From NCBI RefSeq assembly GCF_001721295.1, contig NZ_MDDS01000013.1, positions 225,598 to 289,597 on the forward strand: a stretch of 64,000 nucleotides of DNA, given 5' to 3'. Under the pieces are notes generated by a model. The model searched no databases. It worked only from the letters and a program-made list of their open reading frames with translations, and was not told the DNA's origin. Every line of letters begins with the position of its first letter. The first letter of the stretch is position 1. The DNA is from Sphingomonas turrisvirgatae. GTDB lineage: Bacteria > Pseudomonadota > Alphaproteobacteria > Sphingomonadales > Sphingomonadaceae. The position numbers were made by a program, and so were the translations under genes. This document shows, one piece after another, positions 53,891 to 62,812 of the stretch.

Positions 53891-54257
53891 CAGCATCGGA
53901 CGCCGGGTATTTAGTGGCAGTGGCTAATCCGCAATCATCGACAACCGTGCCGTAAACCGCACCGTGCGACTCTTGGGACTGGTCCCCGCACGGTGATCAC
54001 GCCGCTGTCGTCCAGCACGCCGTGAAGGTGCACCATCACGTCGCTGAGCCCCAGCCCGGACACGTGCCCGGCAGGTGCCGGTGTTGCGTCACGCTCATCT
54101 CGGCTGAGAACAGCATCCCGTCCACGCGGGCCTTCCCTACGAACGCCGTCGATCCGTCGCCACCGCGTATCTTGCCGTCGTGCATGTAGACCACGCCGTA
54201 GTCGGTGCCGGTCTTCGTCTCAAAGGCAATCTCGTACAGGCCGTTTGATAGGGGCAC
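53871..54257 (-). pseudogene. GrlR-like regulatory family gene, frameshifted
   Basis: Starting at GTG 54257 the minus strand reads NGLYEIAFETKTGTDYGVVYMHDGKIRGGD, a clear start of the GrlR regulatory family (T3SS regulator GrlR and many unrelated small proteins). Near base 54062 the frame shifts by one base (HLPG then VSGLGLSDVMVHLHGVLDD in another frame), and near 53975 it shifts again, ending with SHGAVYGTVV in a third frame and a stop at 53871. At least two indels have broken it, so it is a decayed gene. Sequencing errors are a less likely alternative because two separate shifts are needed. Confidence 0.6.
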
Positions 54258-54340
54258 TCTCGGTCCTCGCTGCTGCGCGGCGCCGCCGGTGGCGGCGGCC
54301 TGGGCCGCGGGGAATGTGAGGGGATCGATAGCGCGGTGGG

Positions 54341-54535
54341 GTGGCTTGGACCAGTGAGGGACGGCAAAAGCTGGGCCGCGAGCGGGCCGGCCACTTTGCG
54401 GCCGCGGGGACAAAAAAGCGGATACTCGGGCGCTCGCCCGCCACGTTCTCAGCGGGAAACTCTCTGGAGGACGACGAGGAGAACGGCCCGATCATCCAAG
54501 ATGGGGACCTGCTGGATCCCGCCTTCTTCTCCTGA
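54341..54535 (+). CDS. Uncertain small open frame
   Basis: A 64-codon frame in the otherwise empty 54258-54813 spacer. Its second half (DDEENGPIIQDGDLLDPAFFS) looks protein-like and ends at a stop, but no ribosome binding site, family or neighbour supports it. The rest of this spacer, including 54536-54813, shows only the ribosome binding site of the next gene. Confidence 0.2.
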   Translation: MAWTSEGRQKLGRERAGHFAAAGTKKRILGRSPATFSAGNSLEDDEENGPIIQDGDLLDPAFFS

Positions 54536-54813
54536 TCGCGTCATCCCACCCAACCGTTCCGATGGTGCGCTCCCTGGCAGACCCAAGCTTGAGGTTATGG
54601 TCCGCTGAACTGTGTTCGCTTGTGCCGCACTTGAAAGCAGTTTCAAATCGCTACTCCAAACATGCGGGGACGCCGAAACGGCGACACTCTCGTCGATCTT
54701 TCGGCGCCCGTTCCACGAAGATGGGCGCCGGGAGGGGGAGCGGGAAACGCAGGGCCGCGGCGCGATCTTCGATGCGTGCTCCGGCAAGAGATGAAGAACA
54801 AGGGGAGTAGCCA

Positions 54814-57618
54814 GTGACCGAACGAAACGTATCGAACGCCGCCTTCAGGCTCGCGCTGCTCGCGACCGTCGGCCTGGCTGGATTGGGCGCAGCCCCGGCC
54901 TTCGCCCAGGCCGCCGCCGCAGTCGCACCCGAAGCGGATCCGGCGCTGGAGACTGCAGCCGCCCAGACCGAGGCAAGCACGCCGGACATCGTCGTCACGG
55001 GCTCGCGGGTCGCCCGGTCAGGGTTCAGCGCGCCGACGCCGACGACCGTGCTCGGCACGCAGGAGTTCGAGCGGGTGGCGGCGCCGAACCTTGCCGACGT
55101 CATCAACCAGATGCCGGCGGTGCGGCCGTCGCTGACGCCGTCGAGCTCGACCAACAATTCGCAATATGCTGGCGGCAATTATCTCGATCTGCGCGGTCTC
55201 GGCTTCAACCGCACGCTCGTGCTGGTCGATGGCAAGCGCTTCGTTCCAGCGCAGATCCAGGGCCCGGTCGACATCAACGCCATTCCGCAAGCGCTGATCG
55301 GCAGCATCGACATCGTCACCGGCGGCGCCTCGGCCGCTTGGGGCTCCGACGCCGTCGCGGGAGTCGTCAACTTCAAGTTCGACCACAAGCTCGAAGGCTT
55401 CAAGGGGAGCGTTCAGGGCGGCATCACCGACCACAATGACCATCGCAACTATCTCGCGTCCGTCGCCTTCGGCCAGAGCTTTGCGGGCGGCCGCGGCAAG
55501 CTGCTGCTCGCCGGCGAGATGGCGGAGAACAGTGGCATCGCCCGGCAGGGCGATCGCGACTGGGGGAACCAGGGCTGGGGCATCATCGCTAACCCCGCCT
55601 ACACCGCGACCAACCAGGAACCCCGCAACCTGCTCGTCGCCGACGCCCGCTCGGCGAACCTGTCGTATGGCGGCGTCATCAATTCCGGGCCCTTGGCTGG
55701 CCGTCACTTCGCTCCGGACGGCACCCTCATTCCGTTCCGCTACGGGAGCCTGCGCACTGCTACCGGCATGGTCGGCGGCGACGGAGCCTCCGGATCCAGC
55801 GACCTCGTCCTTGAGGTGCCGCTGAAGCGCCGCAGCGCCTACGGCCGCCTTTCCTTCGAGGCCACCGACTCGATCACGGCCTATGCCGAAGCCTCCTGGG
55901 CGCAGTCCAAGACCGATCATCCCGGGCTCACCCGCACGGATACCAACATCGGCATCAACATCCAACATCCCTTCCTCCAGCAATCGGTGCGCGATGCCAT
56001 GACGGCGGCCGGCATCGAAAATTTCACGATGGGTCGGTACAGCCGCGACTACGGCCGCGGCATGAACCACATCCGCGCCGAGACCACCCGCTTCGTCGGC
56101 GGCCTCGAGGGTGAGCTCGGCGGCGGCTGGAGCTGGGACGCTTATTATACCCGCGGCCAGACCAAGAACCGTCACCGCGGCTCCAACGCGCGCATCAATG
56201 CCAATTACCTCTTCGCCGTGGACGCCGTCACCGATCCGGCGACCGGCGCCGCCGTCTGCCGCAATCTCGCCGCGCGCGCAGCGGGCTGCGTGCCGATCAA
56301 TCTGCTCGGGGACGGGGCGCCCTCCCCACAGGCAATCGATTATGTGACCGGCGAAACCTGGCGCGTCTGGGACCTCACGCAGGATGCGGCGGCGGTCACG
56401 CTTCGCGGCGAGCCCTTCTCGACCTGGGCTGGGCCGGTTTCGCTCGCCACGGGCGCCGAGTGGCGCCACGAGACGGCCGACGTCACGTCGGATCCGCTGT
56501 CGGCGGCGGGCTCCTTCTCGACCGGCAACACCGTGCCGTGGAAGGGCGAAGTCACCGTCAAGGAAGCGTTCGGCGAACTCGTCGTTCCTCTCGCCGCCGA
56601 CCAGAGCTGGGCGGACTCGCTCGAGCTCAACGTCGCCGGCCGCCTGACCGATTACAGCACTTCGGGAACGGTCACGACCTGGAAGGTCGGCGGCACCTGG
56701 GAGGTCAACGACGACATCCGCTTTCGGGCGACGCGCTCGCGTGACATCCGGGCGCCCAGCATGGCCGAGCTCTTCTCGGGCGCAACGACCGCTCAGTTCA
56801 GCCCGTTCGACCCGGTGATCAACCAGTCGTACAGCGTCCAGACACTCACCCGCGGCAACGCCAGCCTGCAGCCGGAGAAAGCGGACACGCTGACCGCAGG
56901 CGTTGTGCTGAGCCCTGCCTTCGTGCCGAACCTCAGGGTCTCGATCGACTATTACGACATCAAGCTCAAGGACGCGATCCTCGCGCTCTCCGCTGCGTCG
57001 ATCGTCGATCGCTGCTATCGTGATCAGCCGCAGCTGTGCGGCCTGATCACCCGCGGAGCGGACGGGCGGATCGCCCAAGTCGAATCGTCGCCGCAGAACC
57101 TGCAGTCGGTCCATACGCGGGGCGTCGACGTCGAAATCGCCTACCGCATGCCGGTGGCGTCCGGCAATCTGTCGCTGCGGACGCTCGTCACGTACGTCGG
57201 CAAGATGACGCTGGATGATGGTCGCACCGTCACCGATTTGGCCGGTTCCACCGACCAGCCCACGATCGCCAGCCTCGGCGGCACGCCGCACTGGCGCGCC
57301 AACGCCAATGCGACTTACGAAGCTGGGCCGACGACGCTCAGCCTCACGGGTCGCTATGTCGGCGGCGGCAACATCAACAACGCCTTCACCTACAAGGACC
57401 TGAACGTGCTCGAGCACTCGGGCCGCCTCTATGTCGATCTGTCGGCGCAATATGCGATCATCGACGACGGTGACCGGAAAGTCTCCCTTTTCGCGGGTGT
57501 CTCCAATCTGTTCGACAATGATCCGCCGATCACCGGAACGGGTGGCTTTGCGACTGTACGTTCGCTCTACGACGTAGTCGGCCGCACCTACACTGCGGGT
57601 GTTCGCTTCCGCTACTAA
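54814..57618 (+). CDS. TonB-dependent outer membrane receptor of the D-amino-acid cluster
   Basis: A 934-residue receptor: signal peptide (ends AFAQ near residue 32), a TonB-box-like DIVVTGS near residue 57, plug domain with NQMPAVRP and LRGLGFNRTLVLVDGKRF, VDINAIP and TGGASAAWGSDAVAGVVNF, then a 22-strand-type barrel ending YTAGVRFRY. It starts with GTG at 54814, with AAGGGGAG upstream. The likely ligand is a peptide or other D-amino-acid compound, inferred only from the genes downstream. Codon use favours CTC for leucine. A hairpin in the following spacer precedes the next gene. Confidence 0.9.
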   Translation: MTERNVSNAAFRLALLATVGLAGLGAAPAFAQAAAAVAPEADPALETAAAQTEASTPDIVVTGSRVARSGFSAPTPTTVLGTQEFERVAAPNLADVINQMPAVRPSLTPSSSTNNSQYAGGNYLDLRGLGFNRTLVLVDGKRFVPAQIQGPVDINAIPQALIGSIDIVTGGASAAWGSDAVAGVVNFKFDHKLEGFKGSVQGGITDHNDHRNYLASVAFGQSFAGGRGKLLLAGEMAENSGIARQGDRDWGNQGWGIIANPAYTATNQEPRNLLVADARSANLSYGGVINSGPLAGRHFAPDGTLIPFRYGSLRTATGMVGGDGASGSSDLVLEVPLKRRSAYGRLSFEATDSITAYAEASWAQSKTDHPGLTRTDTNIGINIQHPFLQQSVRDAMTAAGIENFTMGRYSRDYGRGMNHIRAETTRFVGGLEGELGGGWSWDAYYTRGQTKNRHRGSNARINANYLFAVDAVTDPATGAAVCRNLAARAAGCVPINLLGDGAPSPQAIDYVTGETWRVWDLTQDAAAVTLRGEPFSTWAGPVSLATGAEWRHETADVTSDPLSAAGSFSTGNTVPWKGEVTVKEAFGELVVPLAADQSWADSLELNVAGRLTDYSTSGTVTTWKVGGTWEVNDDIRFRATRSRDIRAPSMAELFSGATTAQFSPFDPVINQSYSVQTLTRGNASLQPEKADTLTAGVVLSPAFVPNLRVSIDYYDIKLKDAILALSAASIVDRCYRDQPQLCGLITRGADGRIAQVESSPQNLQSVHTRGVDVEIAYRMPVASGNLSLRTLVTYVGKMTLDDGRTVTDLAGSTDQPTIASLGGTPHWRANANATYEAGPTTLSLTGRYVGGGNINNAFTYKDLNVLEHSGRLYVDLSAQYAIIDDGDRKVSLFAGVSNLFDNDPPITGTGGFATVRSLYDVVGRTYTAGVRFRY

Positions 57619-57625
57619 GCCTCGG

Positions 57626-57653
57626 GGCTGTGGCACCCGACGGCGCCACAGCC
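57626..57653 (+). promoter_or_regulatory. Intergenic hairpin after the TonB receptor gene
   Basis: GGCTGTGGC pairs with GCCACAGCC around a ten-base loop, eight bases after the receptor stop codon. No T run follows, so it is more likely a partial terminator or a 3' mRNA stabiliser that would give higher expression of the receptor than of the downstream enzymes. Confidence 0.5.
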
Positions 57654-57686
57654 ACACCTTATAAAAAAGTCGTTCGGAGTGCAGTG

Positions 57687-59060
57687 ATGCCCAAGGTCAA
57701 GATCATTTCCCTTCTCATCGCAACGCTCGTTGCGACTCCCGCCCAGGCGATCGACGTGGCCAAGGTAAGGGAAATCATATCCGACCCGAAGGGCCTCGCT
57801 GCGCCCGGATGCGCCGCCGGCGCTTTTCGCGGAGGGAAGACTCTCTTCGTCACTGCGGCCGGCTCCGGCGACATCGAGAAGGGCAAGCCGCTCGATGGCG
57901 ACACTCTTTTCTATGCAGCCTCGGTCTCGAAGCAGTTCACCGCGCTCGCCGCGGCCAAGCTGATCGAGCAGAAGAAGCTCTCGCTCGATGACGATGTCCG
58001 CAAATATCTCCCCGAACTCCCGGAATATGAAGTTCCGGTCACGGTTCGGATGCTCATGCTGCACACCGCAGGCATCCGCGATTCGCTCGAACTGATCCGC
58101 CTCGCCGGAATTGACAGCGTGGCGGACACCGACAAGGCCACCGCGCTCAAGCTGCTGTTCGCGCAGAAGAGCACCAACTTCACGCCCGGAACCGCCTACA
58201 CTTATTCGAACGGCGGCTATCTGCTCCTCGCCGAAATCGTCGAGCGCGTCTCCGGCATGCCGTTCGCGGATTATGCCAAGAAGGCGATCCTCCGGCCGCT
58301 CGGAATGAAGCGCAGCTTCTTCATGAACGACGCAAAGCCCAGCGGGACCAACATCGCCCATGGCTACGTCCCCGTCGGCGACGGGTTCGAGATTCGCGAC
58401 ACCTATCCGACCTTCAGCGGCTCCGGCGGGCTAATGGTCACCATCAACGATCTCGCCAGTTTAGACCGCGACATTGAGGTCGGCCACAAGGTCTGGACGC
58501 CCGCGGTCGCGAAGATCATGACGACGCCCGGCACCTTCACCAACGGCCAGCCGGCCCTCGAGGAGCGGACCGGGCTCGTCTATGGCGGCGGCCTGATGAT
58601 CGGCAGCCGTAACGGCCAGTACTTCGTCCAGCATGGTGGTGGCGCCGAAGCGTTCAAGAACATGTACGCCCGCCTGCCGGAGCGGAAGCTGAGCGTCGCC
58701 GTCTTGTGCAACCGCGGCGACTGGGTGTCCCAGGACAAGGCCGACGCGATTGTCGAGGCGATCGAGGGCGACATCCTGACTGCGGACGACGCGTCCTCCG
58801 CCGCCAAGCCCGCGCTCGACGGCCGCTACGTCTCCGACGAGCTGCAGGCGACCTGGGACGTGCGCATCGCCGGCGACGTGCTGACGGCGGGGGTTGCGTC
58901 GCGCTTCGCCCGCGCGCCGGGCGAACCGCTGGAGCTGAAGCGCAGTGCCGACGGCACGTTCACGGCGCTCGGCACGCGGCTGATCTTCGACGAGGACGGG
59001 CAAGGATTCACGATCAGAACCGCCCGCGTCCACGCCCTCCGTTTCCGCCGCGCCGGCTGA
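57687..59060 (+). CDS. Exported serine hydrolase (beta-lactamase/DD-peptidase fold)
   Basis: A 457-residue protein with a signal peptide (ends AQA near residue 21) and the PF00144 serine hydrolase domain. Active-site motifs are in place: SVSK (Ser and Lys of SxxK near residue 79), YSN (YxN near residue 174) and HGGG (HxG replacing KTG near residue 316). The last ~90 residues form a separate, lipocalin-like C-terminal domain. Such enzymes act as D-aminopeptidases, DD-peptidases or esterases; next to a D-aminoacylase, release of D-amino acids from peptides is the favoured guess. ATG 57687 gives the signal peptide. Confidence 0.88.
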   Translation: MPKVKIISLLIATLVATPAQAIDVAKVREIISDPKGLAAPGCAAGAFRGGKTLFVTAAGSGDIEKGKPLDGDTLFYAASVSKQFTALAAAKLIEQKKLSLDDDVRKYLPELPEYEVPVTVRMLMLHTAGIRDSLELIRLAGIDSVADTDKATALKLLFAQKSTNFTPGTAYTYSNGGYLLLAEIVERVSGMPFADYAKKAILRPLGMKRSFFMNDAKPSGTNIAHGYVPVGDGFEIRDTYPTFSGSGGLMVTINDLASLDRDIEVGHKVWTPAVAKIMTTPGTFTNGQPALEERTGLVYGGGLMIGSRNGQYFVQHGGGAEAFKNMYARLPERKLSVAVLCNRGDWVSQDKADAIVEAIEGDILTADDASSAAKPALDGRYVSDELQATWDVRIAGDVLTAGVASRFARAPGEPLELKRSADGTFTALGTRLIFDEDGQGFTIRTARVHALRFRRAG

Positions 59061-59086
59061 TCAACAAGCCCTCGGGAGACCGACCA

Positions 59087-60736
59087 ATGACCCGTTCGTC
59101 CACGACCTGCCGCAAATGCGGCCCGATGCTGCCGAGCACCCTCGTCTGGGCGATGGCGATGATCGCGCTGTCCCCGGTCCAGCCGGCGTTCGCGCGGGGC
59201 ACGCCGCGCAGCGCCGATCTGGTGATCCGCGGCGGCACGATCTACGACGGCGCATCCGCGACGCCGGTGGTCGGCGACGTCGTCGTCACGGGCGACAGGA
59301 TCGTCTACGTCGGCGCCTCTGCGTCGAACCCGTACACTGCCAGAAAGATGATCGACGCGCGCGGCCTGATCGTCGCTCCGGGCTTCATCGATCCGCATAC
59401 CCATGCCGACACGTTCCTCGCCGGCACCGATGCGACCACCCGCCTCAACCTGCCGTGGATGATGCAGGGGGTGACGACGATCTTCACCGGGGTGGACGGC
59501 CACGGCCAGCCCGGCGGCAAGGTCGACATCGCCGGATTGTTCGACGGTCTCGAGCGGAACTCTTTCGGCATCAACGTCGCCGCTTATGTCGGCTTCGGCG
59601 CGATCCGCCGCGCCGTCATCGGCGACGACGACCGCGCTCCGGCGGCGCACGAGTTGGCCAGAATGAAGGGCCTTGTCGCGAAAGGCATGTGCGAGGGCGC
59701 GCTGGGCTTCTCCACCGGGCTGTTCTACGCGCCGCAGAGCTTTGCGAAGACCGACGAGGTCATCGCGATCGCGCGGGAGGCCGCCATGCGCGGCGGGGTC
59801 TACGACACCCACCAGCGCGACGAATCCTCCTACACGATCGGCGTGGTAGATTCGACCAGGGAAGGGATCGAGATCGGCCGCGCCGCCGGCATTCCGGTCC
59901 ATTTCGCGCACTTCAAGGCGCTCGGCGTCGACGTCCACGGCAAGGCGCCCGAGCTGATCGCGGCGATCGGGAAAGCCCGGTCCGAAGGGCTCGCCGTCAC
60001 CGCCGATCAATATCCCTGGGAGGCCTCCGGCTCGGGCCTCGAGGCGTCGCTGCTGCCGCGGTGGGCGGTGGACGGCGGACGCGCGCCGATGCTGAAACGC
60101 TTCGAGGATCCGCAGTCCCTCGCCAAGATCAGGGCCGAGATGCGCGAGAATCTGCGCCGCCGCGGCGGGCCGGACTCGCTGCTGCTAACCGCTCCCGGCC
60201 ACCCTTGGACGGCGAAGCGCCTCGGCGAGGTCGCGCGCGGATGGAATGTCGAGCCGATCGATGCGGCACTGCGCATCATCCGCGAGACCGATCGCGGCAG
60301 CTCCGTCGTCTCGTTCAACATGGCCGAGAGCGACATCAAGCTGCTGATGCAGCAGCCTTGGGTGATGACGAGCTCGGACGGCTCGCACGGCCACCCGCGG
60401 ATGTACGCGACCTTCCCGCAGAAATACGCGAAATACGTGCTGAAAGAGCAGACAATCTCGATCGCCGAATTCATCAACAGCAGCACCGGGCGCACCGCCG
60501 ACACGTTCAAGCTCGATCGTCGCGGTCACCTGCGCCGCGGCTATTTCGCCGACGTCGTGGTGTTCGACCCGAAGAGCTATCGGCCGCGCGCCGACTATGT
60601 CCATCCGGAAGTGCTGACTGAGGGCGTTCAGACTCTGCTCGTCAACGGCACCCTCGCCGTCGAGCACGGCAAGCCGACCGGCGCCGCAGCGGGACGGGGG
60701 CTCAGGCACGTGCCGACGGCGGGAAGCTGCTCCTGA
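59087..60736 (+). CDS. Exported N-acyl-D-amino-acid deacylase (D-aminoacylase)
   Basis: A 549-residue amidohydrolase with a signal peptide (residues 1-36, ending AFA). It hydrolyses N-acyl-D-amino acids to D-amino acid and acid. Metal and active-site motifs: HTHADTF (two His), HQRDES, HFKALG and the catalytic Asp in TSSDGSHGHPR, then RGYFADVVVFDP. The usual D-aminoacylase Cys or Glu metal ligands are not clearly visible near GHGQPGG. Cytoplasmic relatives lack the signal; export would let it act on periplasmic substrates. The next gene overlaps the stop by one base. Confidence 0.9.
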   Translation: MTRSSTTCRKCGPMLPSTLVWAMAMIALSPVQPAFARGTPRSADLVIRGGTIYDGASATPVVGDVVVTGDRIVYVGASASNPYTARKMIDARGLIVAPGFIDPHTHADTFLAGTDATTRLNLPWMMQGVTTIFTGVDGHGQPGGKVDIAGLFDGLERNSFGINVAAYVGFGAIRRAVIGDDDRAPAAHELARMKGLVAKGMCEGALGFSTGLFYAPQSFAKTDEVIAIAREAAMRGGVYDTHQRDESSYTIGVVDSTREGIEIGRAAGIPVHFAHFKALGVDVHGKAPELIAAIGKARSEGLAVTADQYPWEASGSGLEASLLPRWAVDGGRAPMLKRFEDPQSLAKIRAEMRENLRRRGGPDSLLLTAPGHPWTAKRLGEVARGWNVEPIDAALRIIRETDRGSSVVSFNMAESDIKLLMQQPWVMTSSDGSHGHPRMYATFPQKYAKYVLKEQTISIAEFINSSTGRTADTFKLDRRGHLRRGYFADVVVFDPKSYRPRADYVHPEVLTEGVQTLLVNGTLAVEHGKPTGAAAGRGLRHVPTAGSCS

Positions 60737-61050
60737 TGTCCGATGCGGCCCTTGCGGCCGCCGCGCCCGCCCCCTTGGCCGGAAAGCTCCGCCGCTATTG
60801 GTTCGACGTGAGCCTGTGGAAGCGGACCGTGCTGGCGCTGGTCGCCGGGGTGGCGGTCGGCAGCCTGCTCGGCGAGGACGCCGGCCAACTGAAATGGCTG
60901 GGCGACCTGTTCGTCCGCCTGATCCGCATGCTGGTCGCGCCGCTCGTCTTCGTGATCATCGTCTCGGGCATCGCGGCGATGGTGGCGCGCTCCGAAGGCG
61001 AGATCGATCTTGCCATCATGGGCGGCGCGCGGTCGACGGCACCAGAATGA
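60736..61050 (+). pseudogene. Dicarboxylate/amino-acid:cation symporter, internal deletion
   Basis: The 104 residues begin as a DAACS (glutamate/aspartate symporter) N-terminus: WKRTVLALVAGVAVGSLLGE, then DLFVRLIRMLVAPLVFVIIVSGIAAM, covering TM1-2. From about residue 82 the text VARSEGEIDLAIMGG looks like the C-terminal tail of the same family rather than TM3. The family is normally about 410-440 residues long, so about 320 residues are missing without a stop or shift, leaving an in-frame remnant that cannot transport. An unusual short protein is possible but unlikely. Confidence 0.7.
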
Positions 61051-61106
61051 CCTGAGGCGACCGGCGCGTTCAGTAAGGCGCGTCCGAACCCAGATGTGAA
61101 GAGGCA

Positions 61107-62378
61107 ATGATGTTCAAGCTGCACCAGCGGCGCGGTCGCGCGCGTCCCGCCGAAAATGAGCTCTCCGGCCGGTTCGATGCGATCGTGCTCGGCGCCGGTG
61201 TGGTCGGCGTGACGACGGCCTACGCACTCGCCCGACGTGGGCTCAAGGTGGCGATCGTCGATCGCGCCGAGGGGCCTGCGCGCGGCACGTCCTACTCCAA
61301 CGGGGCGCAGCTCAGCTACGCCTACACCGATGCGCTGGGCAGTCCGGCGATGCTGAAGAAGCTGCCCATGCTGGTGCTCGGCGGCGATCCGTCCTTCCGC
61401 ATCCAGGCGACGATCGACCCGGCGTTCTTCCAATGGGGGCTGCGCTTCCTGCGCAACTGCACCGGCGAGCGCTTCAGCCGCAACACCAGGGCCGGGCTCG
61501 CGCTCGCGCTTGAGTCGCGCCTCGCGATGCACGCGCTGACCGAACGGCATCCGTTCGACTTCGGCCATGCGGCTCCGGGCAAGATGCACCTCTTCTACGA
61601 CCACTCGGCCTTCCGCGCCGCAGGCGAGGTGATGGAGTTGAAGCGCCGGCACGGCGCCGTCCAGGCCGCGCTGACGGCGGAGGAGGCCATTGCGATCGAA
61701 CCGGCCTTGGCCACCGCGACCGGCATCGCAGGAGTCATCTACTCCCCCCAGGACGAGGTCGGCGACCCGTTCCGCTTCGCCTCGGGGCTGCTCGACATCC
61801 TCATCCGGGACTATGGCGTCGAGGCGCGCTTCGGATGTCATGTCGATCGGCTCGAGATCGATCGCGGCACCGCCCGCATCAGCGATGCGACGGGTGCGAC
61901 GATCATCGGCAAAAAGCTTGCCGTCTGCCTCGGGATCGCCGCGCCGCGCTGGCTGCGCAAGGCGGGCGTCCGGGTGCCGGTCTGGCCGATGAAGGGCTAT
62001 TCGTTCACCGCGCGATGCGGCGACGCGGCGCCGCGGGTCAGCATCACCGACACCGCCCGTAAGGTCGTGTTCTGCCCGCTCGCCGGACGGATGCGCGTCG
62101 CAGGCCTTGCCGAGCTTGGCGTCTGGGATCCGTCGCTCCACCACCAGCCGCTGCGCGCGCTCGTCCGAATGGCCCGCACGTCCCTGCCGCAGGCCGCGGC
62201 CTACGATGCGCTGGAGAGCGAATGGGCCGGGCTGCGGCCAATGTCGCCGTCCTCGCTGCCGATCATCTCGCGGCCGCGGCCCGAGCTGCTGCTGAACATC
62301 GGCCACGGCATGCTGGGCTGGACATTCGCAATGGGCGCGGCGGAACGTGCCGCATCGCTGATCCACCACCAGGACTGA
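61107..62378 (+). CDS. D-amino-acid dehydrogenase (DadA-like)
   Basis: A 423-residue FAD enzyme oxidising D-amino acids to 2-oxo acids and ammonia, feeding electrons to the respiratory chain. The dinucleotide fold is seen in FDAIVLGAGVVGVTTAYALARRGLKV (GAGVVG near residue 32) and the C-terminal HGMLGWTFAMGAAE fits DadA. Two adjacent ATG codons (61107/61110) with AAGAGGCA upstream. It follows the symporter remnant by 56 bases and precedes RidA by 12. Confidence 0.9.
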   Translation: MMFKLHQRRGRARPAENELSGRFDAIVLGAGVVGVTTAYALARRGLKVAIVDRAEGPARGTSYSNGAQLSYAYTDALGSPAMLKKLPMLVLGGDPSFRIQATIDPAFFQWGLRFLRNCTGERFSRNTRAGLALALESRLAMHALTERHPFDFGHAAPGKMHLFYDHSAFRAAGEVMELKRRHGAVQAALTAEEAIAIEPALATATGIAGVIYSPQDEVGDPFRFASGLLDILIRDYGVEARFGCHVDRLEIDRGTARISDATGATIIGKKLAVCLGIAAPRWLRKAGVRVPVWPMKGYSFTARCGDAAPRVSITDTARKVVFCPLAGRMRVAGLAELGVWDPSLHHQPLRALVRMARTSLPQAAAYDALESEWAGLRPMSPSSLPIISRPRPELLLNIGHGMLGWTFAMGAAERAASLIHHQD

Positions 62379-62389
62379 AAGGAAGCAAT

Positions 62390-62749
62390 ATGAGCACAGA
62401 GACGCCGCCCCTTGCAGGGCCGCCGCTGAGCAAAGTGCGCCGTGCCGGCAATCTCCTGTTCGTCTCGGGCCAGCTGCCGCGCGGCGCCGACGGCGCGATC
62501 GTCGCCGGCGACATCACCGTGCAGACTCGCCAGTCGCTCGCCAACCTCGCGGCGGCGCTCGCCACCGCCGGTGCGACGATCGAGCACGTCGTCAAGGTGA
62601 ACGCCTGGCTGACCGACGGGCGCTACATGGACGGCTTCAACCAGACCTATCGCGAGGTTTTTTCCGAGCCCTATCCGGCGCGCTCGACGGTGATCTCGGG
62701 GCTCGTCGCCGGCGACGTCGAGATCGAGGCGGTCGCCTGGCTTCCGTAG
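62390..62749 (+). CDS. RidA family enamine/imine deaminase
   Basis: A 119-residue Rid protein that hydrolyses reactive enamines/imines made during amino-acid oxidation. The trimer fold is recognised from AGNLLFVSGQLP, VNAWLTDGRYMDGFNQTYREVF and PARSTVIS with the substrate-binding Arg. AAAGGAAG precedes the ATG at 62390. Pairing with a DadA-like enzyme is functionally sensible since DadA makes 2-imino acids. Subclass (RidA versus Rid4-7) is unsure. Confidence 0.92.
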   Translation: MSTETPPLAGPPLSKVRRAGNLLFVSGQLPRGADGAIVAGDITVQTRQSLANLAAALATAGATIEHVVKVNAWLTDGRYMDGFNQTYREVFSEPYPARSTVISGLVAGDVEIEAVAWLP

Positions 62750-62812
62750 CTCGACGGGGATGCGGTTTGCCCCAGCTTGGCAGGCCGCGTCCCCTTTCTT
62801 AGGAGGCATGCG

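Noticed and set aside
55018..57657. A very long open frame antisense to the TonB receptor gene (about 880 codons)
   Set aside because: It is the mirror of high-GC coding sequence; its composition is Arg/Asp/Gly/Val-rich and it has no domain. The receptor frame has a signal peptide and conserved motifs.
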